A stretch of 47,789 nt of DNA, from contig NZ_NRQU01000036.1 in NCBI RefSeq assembly GCF_004119495.1, forward strand, positions 1 through 47,789. Reading direction: 5' to 3'. Positions 1 to 8,282 of the stretch are shown piece by piece. The notes beneath the pieces were generated by a model. It ran no database searches, had not been told where the DNA came from, and was given only the letters and a program-made list of their open reading frames with translations. Position 1 is the stretch's first letter; each line of letters starts with the position of its first letter. This DNA comes from Flavobacterium sp. YO12. Its GTDB lineage: Bacteria; Bacteroidota; Bacteroidia; Flavobacteriales; Flavobacteriaceae. Position numbers and translations under genes: made by a program.

Positions 1-295
1 GCTATTTCACCATAATTTAACAATAATGAACGTAAGGATTTTAATTTTTAAAGAATGAATAATCTGAAAAGTTTGCATTTGATATAGCTAGTTTCTCTAA
101 TTTATTAAAACTACTTAAAACAGAGACATCTATAATTTTTATGCCTTCTAAGTTAAGACCTATAATTTCATTTTTAGAATTTAATTCAAAGCGATTTCCA
201 TTGCCATAATCTAAAATAGCATATTTATTGTCTAATAAATTTAATTCAGTTTGTATTTCTTTTTCTAAAATTAAAATCTGGTCAGGTTTGGTCAT
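1..295 (-). pseudogene. Leucine-rich repeat protein, 5' part, frameshifted
   Basis: An ATG at 295 opens 84 codons that end at a TAA at 41-43. From about residue 45 the protein has leucine-rich-repeat spacing (LNLEGI, LEKLAISNANFSD). Re-reading one T before the stop (-1 frame) restores an open frame to the window edge that continues the repeat: LKSLRSLLLNYGEI. The simplest explanation is loss of one T in an A/T-rich run near 43-47, by mutation or sequencing error. The gene continues beyond the left edge. No signal peptide is visible, and the function is unknown beyond the repeat fold, which usually mediates protein contacts. A longer version starting at 346 is unlikely, because the extra residues are ordinary leader sequence. 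Confidence 0.6.
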
Positions 296-385
296 TATTT
301 TATTTTTAAATGAATTAATTAGATGTGTCAATATCAAACATAACAAATTTTACTTACAAAAAAACAAGTTTTAAGAATAAAAAGA

Positions 386-431
386 AAACCACAAATTATG
401 CGTAAAAAAAGTTAGCGTAATTTGTGGTTTC
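386..431 (-). terminator. Terminator after thrC
   Basis: Inverted repeat AACCACAAATTA / TAATTTGTGGTT with an A-rich loop lies 27 bp beyond the thrC stop. Read on the minus strand it is followed by a T-rich stretch. It closes the thr operon. Confidence 0.7.
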
Positions 432-457
432 TATTTTAGAAAAATGGATAGTAATTC

Positions 458-1747
458 TTACCCCAAGAAACTTTTCAATTCCTCATAAGTCCCAATCTTC
501 ACACTAACTTTCTCCTCATTAATAACACTCTCAATTTGAGCAGGAATGGGAAGCGTAATGCCTAAAGCAGGTTCAACAACATCTAAGAATTTAATAGGAT
601 GTGCTGTTTCTAAGAAAATACCAATTGCATTAGGGTATTTTTCTAGTTCTTTTTTCAAACCTAAATAACCAACAGCGCCGTGCGGTTCTGCGATATAACC
701 ATCTGTGTTATAAATTTTCTTTAGAGCTTCAAGCGTTTCTTCATCAGTATAACTATAAGAAGAGAAGTCTTTTTCGAAAGCTTTTAAGTCATTATTGTAC
801 AATTCCTGAATCCTAATAAAGTTGCTTGGATTTCCAACGTCCATGGCGTTAGAGATTGTGGCTTTAGAAGGTTTTGGGTCGTATTTTCCGTTTTCTAAGA
901 ATCTTGGCACCGTGTCGTTTACGTTTGTAGACGCTACAAAATGTTCAATTGGTAAACCTAATTTCTTTGCCATAATTCCGGCACAGATATTCCCGAAGTT
1001 TCCGCTTGGGCAAGAGAAAACTAAAGGTTTGTTTTGGCTTTTCAACGTTTTGTAAGCAAAGAAGAAATAAAACATTTGCGGTAACCAGCGCGCAATATTA
1101 ATAGAATTTGCTGAGGTCAGGTTTTTATGCGCTAAAGTTTCGTCTAAAAACGCTTTTTTCACCATATCCTGACAATCATCAAAAACACCGTCAACTTCAA
1201 GCGCTTTAATGTTTTGCCCTAAAGTAGTCAATTGTTTTTCCTGAATATCGCTCACTTTTCCTGACGGATATAAAATCACAACATCAACGCCGTCAACGCC
1301 AAGAAATCCGCTCGCAACTGCTCCGCCTGTATCTCCAGAAGTTGCTACTAAAACGGTGTTTTTAGCATCTTTTTTGTCTTTATTGAAATATCCCAAACAA
1401 CGTGACATAAAACGCGCTCCAACGTCTTTAAAAGCCATTGTTGGGCCGTGAAATAATTCTAACGAATAAATTCCATCTTCGACTTTTACAACAGGAAAAT
1501 CAAAAACCAAAGTGTCGGCAATGATTTCTTTTAGTTTGTCTGCAGGTATTTCATCGCCAACGAATTGTTTAATCGCTTCAAAAGCAATTTCTTCATGGCT
1601 TAAACTTTCGATTTTATCAAAAAATGAAGAATCTAAAGCAGTGATGTTTTCTGGGAAATATAATCCTTTATCACTCGCTAATCCTTGTATAACAGCTTCC
1701 TGAAAAGAAACTTTTGGGGCATTGTGGTTTAAACTATAGTATTTCAT
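458..1747 (-). CDS. thrC: Threonine synthase
   Basis: The 429-residue protein matches the length of the E. coli-type (short) threonine synthase. It converts O-phospho-L-homoserine to threonine in the cytoplasm, using PLP. The N-terminus MKYYSLNH is typical. GPTMAFKDVG (101-110) carries the PLP lysine K107, and the phosphate/PLP loop ATSGDTGGAV begins near residue 135. The ATG start gives the canonical N-terminus. It is the last gene of the thrA-thrB-thrC operon. It is separated from thrB by 211 bp of periodic repeats rather than a tight junction, and is followed by a terminator. Expression is probably set by the leader upstream of thrA. Identity is very secure. Confidence 0.97.
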   Translation of the reverse strand: MKYYSLNHNAPKVSFQEAVIQGLASDKGLYFPENITALDSSFFDKIESLSHEEIAFEAIKQFVGDEIPADKLKEIIADTLVFDFPVVKVEDGIYSLELFHGPTMAFKDVGARFMSRCLGYFNKDKKDAKNTVLVATSGDTGGAVASGFLGVDGVDVVILYPSGKVSDIQEKQLTTLGQNIKALEVDGVFDDCQDMVKKAFLDETLAHKNLTSANSINIARWLPQMFYFFFAYKTLKSQNKPLVFSCPSGNFGNICAGIMAKKLGLPIEHFVASTNVNDTVPRFLENGKYDPKPSKATISNAMDVGNPSNFIRIQELYNNDLKAFEKDFSSYSYTDEETLEALKKIYNTDGYIAEPHGAVGYLGLKKELEKYPNAIGIFLETAHPIKFLDVVEPALGITLPIPAQIESVINEEKVSVKIGTYEELKSFLG

Positions 1748-1755
1748 TTTTTTAT

Positions 1756-1948
1756 GGCTTTAGGCAGTAAGCTTTAGGCTTTAGGCTTTTCCTATTGCTG
1801 TGAATAGCTTATTGCTTTTTTTTAATGCTTTAGGCAGTAGGCTTTAAGCTTTAGGCTTCTTCCTATTGCTGTGTTTAGCTTATTGCTGTTTTTGGTTTTA
1901 TATTTTTCGCAAAGGTTTAAGCTTATTGCCTAAAGCCTATTGCTTACA
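1756..1948. repeat. Heptamer-periodic repeat block between thrB and thrC
   Basis: Almost the whole gap is made of 7-nt units of the form GCNNTAR (GCTTTAG, GCAGTAA and similar). A stretch of about 70 bp is present twice in tandem (1757-1826 and 1827-1896) with a few differences. A third array (1919-1950) runs in the opposite orientation and can pair with the others. The block ends 9 bp before the thrC ATG and begins about 11 bp after the thrB stop. Confidence 0.85.
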
Positions 1949-1958
1949 GCGTCCCATC

Positions 1959-2879
1959 CTAAAGGATGCGGACACCATCGGGATTTATCTTCGAAACGTG
2001 AATTTCATACGGTAAACTCATTTTTTCGTACACTTCGCTCATGGCTTTTGCGATTTGGTCAGCGGTATTTTTTCCTCTGCTTAATGCAAAAATCGATGGA
2101 CCGGAACCTGAAATTCCAGAACCTAAAGCGCCGTTCTCATAAGCCGTTTGTTTGATTTGATCGAATCCTGGAATTAAAACACTTCTTAAAGGTTCAACGA
2201 TTTCGTCATGAAGCGATCTTCCAATCAAATCGTAATCTTTGGTGTAAAGACCCGCTACAAGTCCGCCCACATTTCCCCATTGCATAATAGCACTTTTCAA
2301 CGAAACGTTTTGTTTTAAAACCGAACGAGCATCAGACGTTTTTAATTCAATTTGCGGATGAACCACCGTTGCGTACAATTCTTCTGGACCGTCAATTCTG
2401 ATAATATCAAGCGGAGCGTAACTTCTAACCAAAGTAAATCCGCCTAAAAGGGCAGGAGCAACGTTGTCGGCATGCGCATTTCCGCTGGCTAATTTCTCGC
2501 CCTGCATCGCAAACTGAACCAAATCTTTACGAGAATATGGTCTTCCTAATAATTCATTAATTCCGAAAACCGCTCCTGCAGAACTTGCAGCACTGCTTCC
2601 AATTCCGCTTCCCGCTTTTATGTGTTTGTAAATTTCGATTTCGAATCCAAAATCCAAATCGCCTAAAGTTTCAAGCATAGCCAAAGCCGCAACTCCAGAA
2701 ACATTTTTCTCGGTTTCCATAGGCAGATCGGCACCTACAATTTTAGTGATTCGAACTCCTTTTTGATCGACTTTTCGAACAATCATTTCATCGCCCGCAT
2801 TGTCTAAGCAAAGTCCAAGTACGTCAAATCCGCATGAGAGATTGGCGATAGTTGCTGGGCAAAATAGTTTAATTTCCAT
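1959..2879 (-). CDS. thrB: Homoserine kinase
   Basis: This 306-residue GHMP-family kinase phosphorylates homoserine with ATP to O-phosphohomoserine, the substrate of the next gene product. The GHMP ATP-binding loop GSGIGSSAASSAG is at about 90-102. A second conserved segment, HADNVAPALLGG, lies mid-protein, and the C-terminal glycine-rich motif GSGISGSGPS is present. The length matches the family and the ATG start gives the typical N-terminal strand (MEIKLFCPATIANLS). Position two in the thr operon and full motif conservation make the call secure. Its start lies only a few bases from an octamer-periodic repeat array, so the usual intergenic leader is replaced by repeats. Confidence 0.97.
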   Translation of the reverse strand: MEIKLFCPATIANLSCGFDVLGLCLDNAGDEMIVRKVDQKGVRITKIVGADLPMETEKNVSGVAALAMLETLGDLDFGFEIEIYKHIKAGSGIGSSAASSAGAVFGINELLGRPYSRKDLVQFAMQGEKLASGNAHADNVAPALLGGFTLVRSYAPLDIIRIDGPEELYATVVHPQIELKTSDARSVLKQNVSLKSAIMQWGNVGGLVAGLYTKDYDLIGRSLHDEIVEPLRSVLIPGFDQIKQTAYENGALGSGISGSGPSIFALSRGKNTADQIAKAMSEVYEKMSLPYEIHVSKINPDGVRIL

Positions 2880-2883
2880 TTTT

Positions 2884-3030
2884 AAGGTTCTGAGGTTCTA
2901 AGATGCTAAGATTCTAAGGTTTCTGTAGCAACTTTTTATTTTTTAGTTTCTAAGGTTTTGAGATTCTAAGAGGCTAAGATTAGTTTTGAAAAAAAACTCA
3001 GAACCTTAGCATCTTAGAACCTTAGCACCT
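2884..3030. repeat. Octamer-periodic inverted repeats between thrA and thrB
   Basis: Units of 8 nt fitting AGNNNCWR (AGGTTCTG, AGGTTCTA, AGATGCTA and similar) run from 2885 to about 2920 and again from 2947 to 2982. They return in the opposite orientation at 2998-3030, touching the thrA stop. A perfect 17-nt inverted repeat, GGTTCTAAGATGCTAAG, occurs at 2894-2910 and 3005-3021. The gap lies inside an operon, so a simple terminator role is unlikely. Confidence 0.85.
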
Positions 3031-5478
3031 TTAAATATTCCCTATTCTAATAACGTCGGCAAAAATTCCCGATGCTGTAACTGCTGCGCCCGCACCAGCT
3101 CCTTTTATCAATAAAGGCTGATCTACGTAGCGATCTGTGTAGAACAATACGATATTGTCTTTTCCTTCTAAATTGTAAAAAGGGTGATCTTTTGGAATGA
3201 ATTGCAGACCAACGCTTGCTTTTCCGTTTTCGAATTGTGCCACGTATTTCAATCTTGAATCTTTGGCTAAAGCTTCGTTGTAAATACCTTCAAAATGAGC
3301 AGCGTGTTTGATTAGCGAAGCAAAAAAGTCTTCGTTGTTTGTTGTTGCTAAACAATCTGCAGGTAAGAACGATTCGTTTGCAATCGCGTCAATATCCATT
3401 TCGTAACCGCTTTCGCGAATTAGAATCAGGATTTTACGAGCCACGTCGATTCCGCTTAAGTCAATTTTTGGATCGGGTTCTGTAAATCCTTGAACTCCCG
3501 CTTCTTTTACCACATCATGGAAAGAATTGTTCTTGTCGAAATTATTGAAAATGAAATTCAAACTTCCAGATAAAACCGCCTGAATTTTATGCACTTTATC
3601 GCCAGAAGCAATTAAGTTTTTTACGGTATCTATAATTGGTAATCCCGCACCAACATTTGTTTCGAATAAAAACGGAGCGTTGTATTGGCGAGATAAGCTT
3701 TTTAGTTTTTTATAATTATCATAAGCAGATGAACAGGCAATTTTGTTGCAAGTTACAACGGCAATACTTTGTTTTAGGAATTGCTCGTACAATTCAGAAA
3801 CGCTTGCATTTGCTGTAATGTCAACAAAAATACTATTACGTAAATTCATTTCTTTTGCACGCAGGATAAATTCTGCAGCATTAACTGGTTCGCCTTTGTC
3901 TAAAGCCGATTTCCAATCTTTTAATGAGATTCCGTCTTCATCAAAAAGCATTTTTCTAGAGTTTGACAAAGCGATTACACGAACATTAATTTTTAAATTG
4001 TCTTTTAAAAATTTTCTTTGATTGTGAATCTGCTCGATGAATTTTTCGCCCACATTTCCAACTCCCATTACAAATAAGTTGAGCTGTTTTGTGTTCTCTT
4101 CAAAGAAATTTTCGTGTAAAGTATTCAGTGCTTTTTTAACGTCTCTTTCGTTAATTACAGTCGAGATATTTCTTTCGGAAGCACCTTGAGCAATGGCACG
4201 AATATTTACGTTGTTTTTTCCTAAAGTACTGAACATTCTTCCGCTTAAACCTTGGTGGTTTTTCATGTTTTCGCCAACCAAAGCAATAATGCAAAGGTCT
4301 TTTTCAACGATACACGGATCAATTTTGTTTTGAAGTATTTCAATTTCAAAAGCTCTATTAATCGCAGCTTCGGCATTATCAGCATCCGAATTTAAAATTC
4401 CGATACAGATTGAATGTTCAGAAGAAGCCTGAGTAATAAATATAACGTTGATTTTTTCCTGAGACAAGACTTCAAACAAACGTTTTGATGAACCTGAAAC
4501 GCCAATCATTCCCGGACCTTCAAGTGTTACAAGCGAAATATTATCGATATGACTGATTCCTTTTACAACAGTATCTTTTGAGGAAACATGGTTGGAAATT
4601 AAAGTTCCTTCGGCTTCTGGTTCAAAAGTATTTTTGATTAAAATGGGAATGTTTTTTCTTAAAACCGGCTGAATTGTAGGCGGATATAAAACTTTGGCAC
4701 CAAAATGCGATAATTCCATCGCTTCCTGATACGAAATGTCGGCAATAGGTCTTGCTTGCTTTACAATTTTTGGGTTTGCAGTAAACATTCCGTTTACATC
4801 AGTCCAAATTTCCAATTGTTCCGCTTCAAGAGCACCTGCAACAATTGCAGCTGTATAATCAGACCCGCCGCGGCCTAAAGTAGTTGTAATTCCGTCAAGA
4901 GTTTGTGCAATAAAACCTGGTAAAATATTGATTTGCGCTTGATTTTGTGCAAAATATTCTTGAATCAAATTATTCGATGCTTCAAAATTTACAACCGCTT
5001 TACCAAAGTTGTTATTTGTTTTTATCAATTCGCGGCTGTCTTTGTAAACCGCATTTTTGTCAATTTGCTGATATGCCTGTGCGATGATAAAAGACGAAAG
5101 TAATTCGCCAAAACTCAAAATAGTATCAGCAGTTCTTGGAGATAATTCCCCTAAAAGGAAACAACCGTCTAGTAAAGTTTCCAGATGATTTATGATTCTT
5201 TTTACATGGCTCAACAAGCTGCTTTGCTCGCTTACAGGTATAAGTTCTTTTAGCGTGTCAAGATGTTTTTTCTCTATTTCGGCAACAATATCTCTAAAAC
5301 TCTCGTCACTTGCTGCCGCTTTTGCCGCTGCTAATTGCAATAAATCGGTCACTTTGCTTAGTGCAGAAACTACAACAACTAATTTATCTGTTTTTGATTT
5401 TTGATTAACAATTTCGAGAACGAGTTTTATATTTTGAGCATTGGCTACCGAAGTTCCGCCAAATTTTAATACTTTCAT
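3031..5478 (-). CDS. thrA: Bifunctional aspartokinase / homoserine dehydrogenase I
   Basis: The 815-residue fusion carries out the first and third steps of the threonine/methionine branch: ATP-dependent phosphorylation of aspartate, and NAD(P)H-dependent reduction of aspartate semialdehyde to homoserine. The N-terminus KFGGTSVANA is the aspartokinase signature, and a second kinase motif TTLGRGGSDYTA follows near residue 200. Tandem ACT domains occupy about 310-460 and probably bind threonine for feedback inhibition. Homoserine dehydrogenase begins with the Rossmann motif MGVGNVG near 470 and runs to the end. Order and length match E. coli ThrA. It is first in the operon, preceded by a Thr-rich leader peptide and hairpin, so both transcriptional and allosteric control by threonine are likely. 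Confidence 0.97.
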   Translation of the reverse strand: MKVLKFGGTSVANAQNIKLVLEIVNQKSKTDKLVVVVSALSKVTDLLQLAAAKAAASDESFRDIVAEIEKKHLDTLKELIPVSEQSSLLSHVKRIINHLETLLDGCFLLGELSPRTADTILSFGELLSSFIIAQAYQQIDKNAVYKDSRELIKTNNNFGKAVVNFEASNNLIQEYFAQNQAQINILPGFIAQTLDGITTTLGRGGSDYTAAIVAGALEAEQLEIWTDVNGMFTANPKIVKQARPIADISYQEAMELSHFGAKVLYPPTIQPVLRKNIPILIKNTFEPEAEGTLISNHVSSKDTVVKGISHIDNISLVTLEGPGMIGVSGSSKRLFEVLSQEKINVIFITQASSEHSICIGILNSDADNAEAAINRAFEIEILQNKIDPCIVEKDLCIIALVGENMKNHQGLSGRMFSTLGKNNVNIRAIAQGASERNISTVINERDVKKALNTLHENFFEENTKQLNLFVMGVGNVGEKFIEQIHNQRKFLKDNLKINVRVIALSNSRKMLFDEDGISLKDWKSALDKGEPVNAAEFILRAKEMNLRNSIFVDITANASVSELYEQFLKQSIAVVTCNKIACSSAYDNYKKLKSLSRQYNAPFLFETNVGAGLPIIDTVKNLIASGDKVHKIQAVLSGSLNFIFNNFDKNNSFHDVVKEAGVQGFTEPDPKIDLSGIDVARKILILIRESGYEMDIDAIANESFLPADCLATTNNEDFFASLIKHAAHFEGIYNEALAKDSRLKYVAQFENGKASVGLQFIPKDHPFYNLEGKDNIVLFYTDRYVDQPLLIKGAGAGAAVTASGIFADVIRIGNI

Positions 5479-5570
5479 TTTGATATTTTTTTTCTTTTAT
5501 GCAAATATTTTATCTATCCAATAACTCTCTTCTTTCAAGAAAAAAGTATAGGTAACCTAGGATTATATGT

Positions 5571-5594
5571 AAAAATGTATACCCCTAAGGGGTA
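5571..5594 (-). promoter_or_regulatory. Attenuator-like hairpin overlapping the leader peptide stop
   Basis: On the minus strand UACCCC-UUA-GGGGUA (5594-5580) forms a 6-bp GC-rich stem, followed by UACAUUUUU. The leader peptide's UAG stop lies in this hairpin. A competing pairing of GGGGUAUA with UAUACUUU (5546-5550 region) would use the same G-run and end in a six-U tract. The two structures exclude each other, as expected for an attenuation switch. Folding was judged by eye. Confidence 0.55.
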
Positions 5595-5686
5595 GTAGTT
5601 GTTGTAGTAGAAGTAATGGTAGCAGCAATTGCAACTCTAGTTTGAGTTGTTATTGTAGAATGATATTTTGTGCTGTTACTTTTCAT
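5585..5686 (-). CDS. thrL: Thr operon leader peptide
   Basis: An ATG at 5686 opens 33 codons ending in TAG at 5587-5585, about 106 bp upstream of thrA. The peptide begins MKSNSTKYHSTITTQT and contains 13 threonines and 3 isoleucines. Six consecutive Thr codons stand just before the final Pro and the stop. This composition matches the E. coli thr leader in principle (Thr/Ile-rich), though the sequence differs. Stalling at the Thr run when charged tRNA-Thr is scarce would alter folding of the hairpin at the stop codon. A promoter -7 box lies about 11 nt upstream of the ATG, so the transcript would have almost no 5' leader before this peptide. Confidence 0.8.
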   Translation of the reverse strand: MKSNSTKYHSTITTQTRVAIAATITSTTTTTTP

Positions 5687-5696
5687 TTTGATTTTT

Positions 5697-5704
5697 CAAA
5701 AGTA
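5697..5704 (-). promoter_or_regulatory. Promoter -7 box of the thr operon
   Basis: TACTTTTG on the minus strand is an exact match to the Bacteroidota -7 consensus TAnnTTTG. No clear -33 TTG is found at the usual spacing. Transcription would start a few bases before the leader peptide ATG. Confidence 0.5.
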
Positions 5705-6044
5705 CTGTTTTTTTAGATGTAATTAAAACTCCTTGGAAGTCCTTTTTACGAATTATTTTTAATAATTACAAATCTCAAAATTTCAATATTGAGTATTTGT
5801 TAAAATTAGATAACCTAAATTGAGGTTTTGATATTATTAAGAACGCATTTTACAATAAAAACCTATTGCAATGAGTTGATTTTTAATGAAAAAATAATCA
5901 AAAAGCGGTGAGAGACTCGATTTTTAGTATTAAGAAAAAAATAAAAGCAAAGAATGTCTTGTGTCAAAATTTTAATTATTGTGATAAAATGTTGCTTTTT
6001 AATATTGATTTGTTGAATTTTGACATCTTAAATTGAAAAACATC
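5705..6044. other. Gene-free AT-rich region between the thr leader and hutH
   Basis: This divergent intergenic stretch has no open frame of note and none of the periodic arrays. It must hold the upstream part of the thr promoter (minus) and the hutH promoter (plus). For hutH, TAATATTG near 6000 is a 7/8 match to the -7 consensus, but no convincing -33 partner is seen. Confidence 0.5.
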
Positions 6045-7559
6045 ATGAGAGAAATCCATTATATAAGTACAGAAACATTAAGTTTAGAAGCTTTACAAGA
6101 AATCATCGTTCTAGATAAAAAACTAGAATTGTCTGAAGAGGCAAAAGTAAACGTGCAAAAATGCCGTGATTATCTAGATAAAAAGATGGCTTCGCATTCA
6201 GAACCTATTTACGGAATCAATACCGGTTTTGGATCGCTTTGTAATGTAAAAATCTCCAATGAAAATTTATCGCAGCTACAGGAGAATCTTGTTAAGTCAC
6301 ACGCTTGTGGAACAGGTGAAGAAGTTCCTGCTGCAATTGTAAAAATGATGCTTTTACTTAAGATTCAATCTTTAAGTTACGGACATTCTGGCGTACAGCT
6401 TGTTACATTAGAGCGTTTGGTTGATTTTTATAATAATGATATTCTGCCGGTTATTTATACACAAGGTTCATTAGGAGCTTCTGGAGATTTGGCACCATTG
6501 GCACATTTGTCTTTGCCATTATTAGGCGAAGGTGAAGTGTTTTTTGAAGGTAAAAGAATGGCTTCTGCCGAAGTTTTAAAACATTTTAATTGGGAACCAA
6601 TTGTACTTCAGTCAAAAGAAGGTTTGGCTTTGCTAAACGGAACGCAGTTTATGAGTGCTTATGGAGCTCATATTTTATTAAAAGCCTATAAATATTCGTA
6701 TTTGGCAGATTTAATTGGAACAATTTCATTGGAAGGTTTTGATGGAAGAATTGAGCCGTTTAACGAATTGATACATTATATACGTCCGCACAAAGGACAA
6801 ATTGTAACGGCAAAACGTATTACTGAATTTTTGGACGGAAGCGAAATCATTGCTCAAGAGAAAAAACACGTTCAAGATCCGTATTCTTTCCGTTGTATGC
6901 CTCAAGTTCACGGCGCATCAAAAGATGCCATTGATTATGTTAGAAAAGTATTCAAAACAGAGATTAACTCTGTAACAGATAATCCAAACATATTTATTGA
7001 AGCCAATCAGATTATTTCTGGTGGAAATTTCCACGGACAGCCTTTAGCTTTGGCTTTAGATTTTATGGCAATTGCTTTGGCTGAATTAGGAAGTATTTCT
7101 GAAAGAAGAACTTATCAATTAATTTCAGGATTGCGTAATCTTCCGGCTTTTTTAGTTGATAATCCGGGATTGAACTCTGGTTTCATGATTCCGCAATACA
7201 CGGCGGCAAGTATTGCAAGTCAAAACAAGCAATTGGCAACTCCGTCAAGTATAGACAGCATTGTTTCGAGTAATGGTCAGGAAGATCACGTAAGTATGGG
7301 AGCCAACGGAGCGACTAAAGCTTTACGTATTATGGACAATTTAGAGCGTATTTTGGCAATAGAATTGTTAAATGCTTCGCAGGCAATTGCTTACAGAGAA
7401 CCTTTGAAATCAAGCGATTTTATTGAAATGTTCTTGAATAGCTATAGAGAAGTAGTGCCTTTGGTAAAAGAGGATAGAATCTTACATTATGACATTGAAA
7501 AGACTATTTCGTTCCTTGATAGTTTCCAAATTGAAAACGATTTGTTAACAATGGCTTAA
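6045..7559 (+). CDS. hutH: Histidine ammonia-lyase
   Basis: The 504-residue enzyme deaminates L-histidine to urocanate. The MIO prosthetic group forms from Ala145-Ser146-Gly147 in GSLGASGDLAPLAH. SH (85-86) at the aromatic-selectivity position and the late motif GQEDHVSM, with its glutamate, are features of histidine-specific lyases; tyrosine/phenylalanine lyases differ at both places. The ATG at 6045 is preferred over an in-frame TTG at 6033. The other hut genes (urocanase, imidazolonepropionase) are not adjacent, so the pathway is either dispersed or the enzyme acts alone. The next gene starts 48 bp downstream with its own promoter-like sequence. Confidence 0.9.
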   Translation: MREIHYISTETLSLEALQEIIVLDKKLELSEEAKVNVQKCRDYLDKKMASHSEPIYGINTGFGSLCNVKISNENLSQLQENLVKSHACGTGEEVPAAIVKMMLLLKIQSLSYGHSGVQLVTLERLVDFYNNDILPVIYTQGSLGASGDLAPLAHLSLPLLGEGEVFFEGKRMASAEVLKHFNWEPIVLQSKEGLALLNGTQFMSAYGAHILLKAYKYSYLADLIGTISLEGFDGRIEPFNELIHYIRPHKGQIVTAKRITEFLDGSEIIAQEKKHVQDPYSFRCMPQVHGASKDAIDYVRKVFKTEINSVTDNPNIFIEANQIISGGNFHGQPLALALDFMAIALAELGSISERRTYQLISGLRNLPAFLVDNPGLNSGFMIPQYTAASIASQNKQLATPSSIDSIVSSNGQEDHVSMGANGATKALRIMDNLERILAIELLNASQAIAYREPLKSSDFIEMFLNSYREVVPLVKEDRILHYDIEKTISFLDSFQIENDLLTMA

Positions 7560-7560
7560 C

Positions 7561-7588
7561 ATTGTAAAATATTATTGAAGTAATTTTG
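7561..7588 (+). promoter_or_regulatory. Promoter of the DUF47-pit operon
   Basis: ATTG at 7561-7564, a 16-nt spacer and TAATTTTG at 7581-7588 match the Bacteroidota -33/-7 pattern. The spacer is shorter than the typical 19. The start codon is 20 nt downstream of the -7 box. Confidence 0.5.
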
Positions 7589-7607
7589 CACTATCAAAAA
7601 TATAAAA

Positions 7608-8252
7608 ATGTCAATAAACAGTATTTTCCAATTTTTAGTGCCGAAAGACAAGAAATTCTTTCCACTTTTTGAAGAGGCTTCAAGCAATTTAATTGAATTA
7701 GCTTCTAATTTACACGAAGCTGTAAACCTTCCATTGAAAGAAAGAGAAGTTCTTTTTCAAAAAATTGATGAATTAGAGCAAAAAGGTGAAGATATTACGC
7801 GTCAAACCAATCTTGAATTGAGTAGAAATTTTATTACTCCATTTGATAGAGAGGATATTCATACCCTGATTACTTCTATTGATAACGTTGCTGATTACCT
7901 TCATGGTGCGGCAAGCCGTATGAAATTGTATCAAGTTGATAAGATTACAAAATCGATCAGAAAAATGACCGAAATCAACCTTGAAGCTTGTCAAAATATT
8001 GACAGTGCAGTAAAAGAGTTGAGAAACTTAAAGAATTTTAAAGTTATCAAAGATTCTTGTGCTAGAATTAACAAGCTGGAAAACAAGTCTGATAATGTAT
8101 ATAACAAAGCAGTTTTTGAAATTTTTGAAAACGAAACAGATGCTAAAAATATTATTAAATATAAAGAAGTGTTATCTGTTTTAGAATCAGCAACAGACAA
8201 GTGTAAGAGTGTTGCGAACATACTAGAATCTATTTCTGTAAAACATTCTTAA
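7608..8252 (+). CDS. DUF47 family PhoU-like phosphate transport regulator
   Basis: This 214-residue, all-helical, charged protein of the DUF47/PhoU-like family is typically encoded next to Pit phosphate transporters and thought to modulate them. Visible features are the N-terminal FLVPKDKKFFPLFEEA, the heptad-rich helices and the segment FDREDIHTLITSIDNVADYL, which is diagnostic of the family (the acidic residues are probable metal ligands). It has no signal peptide or membrane segment, so it is cytoplasmic. It lies 30 bp upstream of the Pit gene and is surely co-transcribed with it. Confidence 0.9.
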   Translation: MSINSIFQFLVPKDKKFFPLFEEASSNLIELASNLHEAVNLPLKEREVLFQKIDELEQKGEDITRQTNLELSRNFITPFDREDIHTLITSIDNVADYLHGAASRMKLYQVDKITKSIRKMTEINLEACQNIDSAVKELRNLKNFKVIKDSCARINKLENKSDNVYNKAVFEIFENETDAKNIIKYKEVLSVLESATDKCKSVANILESISVKHS

Positions 8253-8282
8253 TTCAATTTTTCATTCTGAAGTTATAATTTT

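Noticed and set aside
1..60. Programmed -1 frameshift in the LRR gene
   Set aside because: No X-XXY-YYZ slippery heptamer is in phase (the in-frame heptamer is T-AAA-AAT).
1756..1948. The heptamer block as a CRISPR array
   Set aside because: The units are only 7 nt, spacers are absent and no cas gene is nearby.
2894..3021. The thrA-thrB hairpin as an intrinsic terminator
   Set aside because: The arms are about 94 nt apart, there is no T-run after them, and thrB and thrC would lose transcription.
6045..7559. Tyrosine or phenylalanine ammonia-lyase
   Set aside because: SH at the selectivity site and the QEDH motif with Glu point to histidine specificity.
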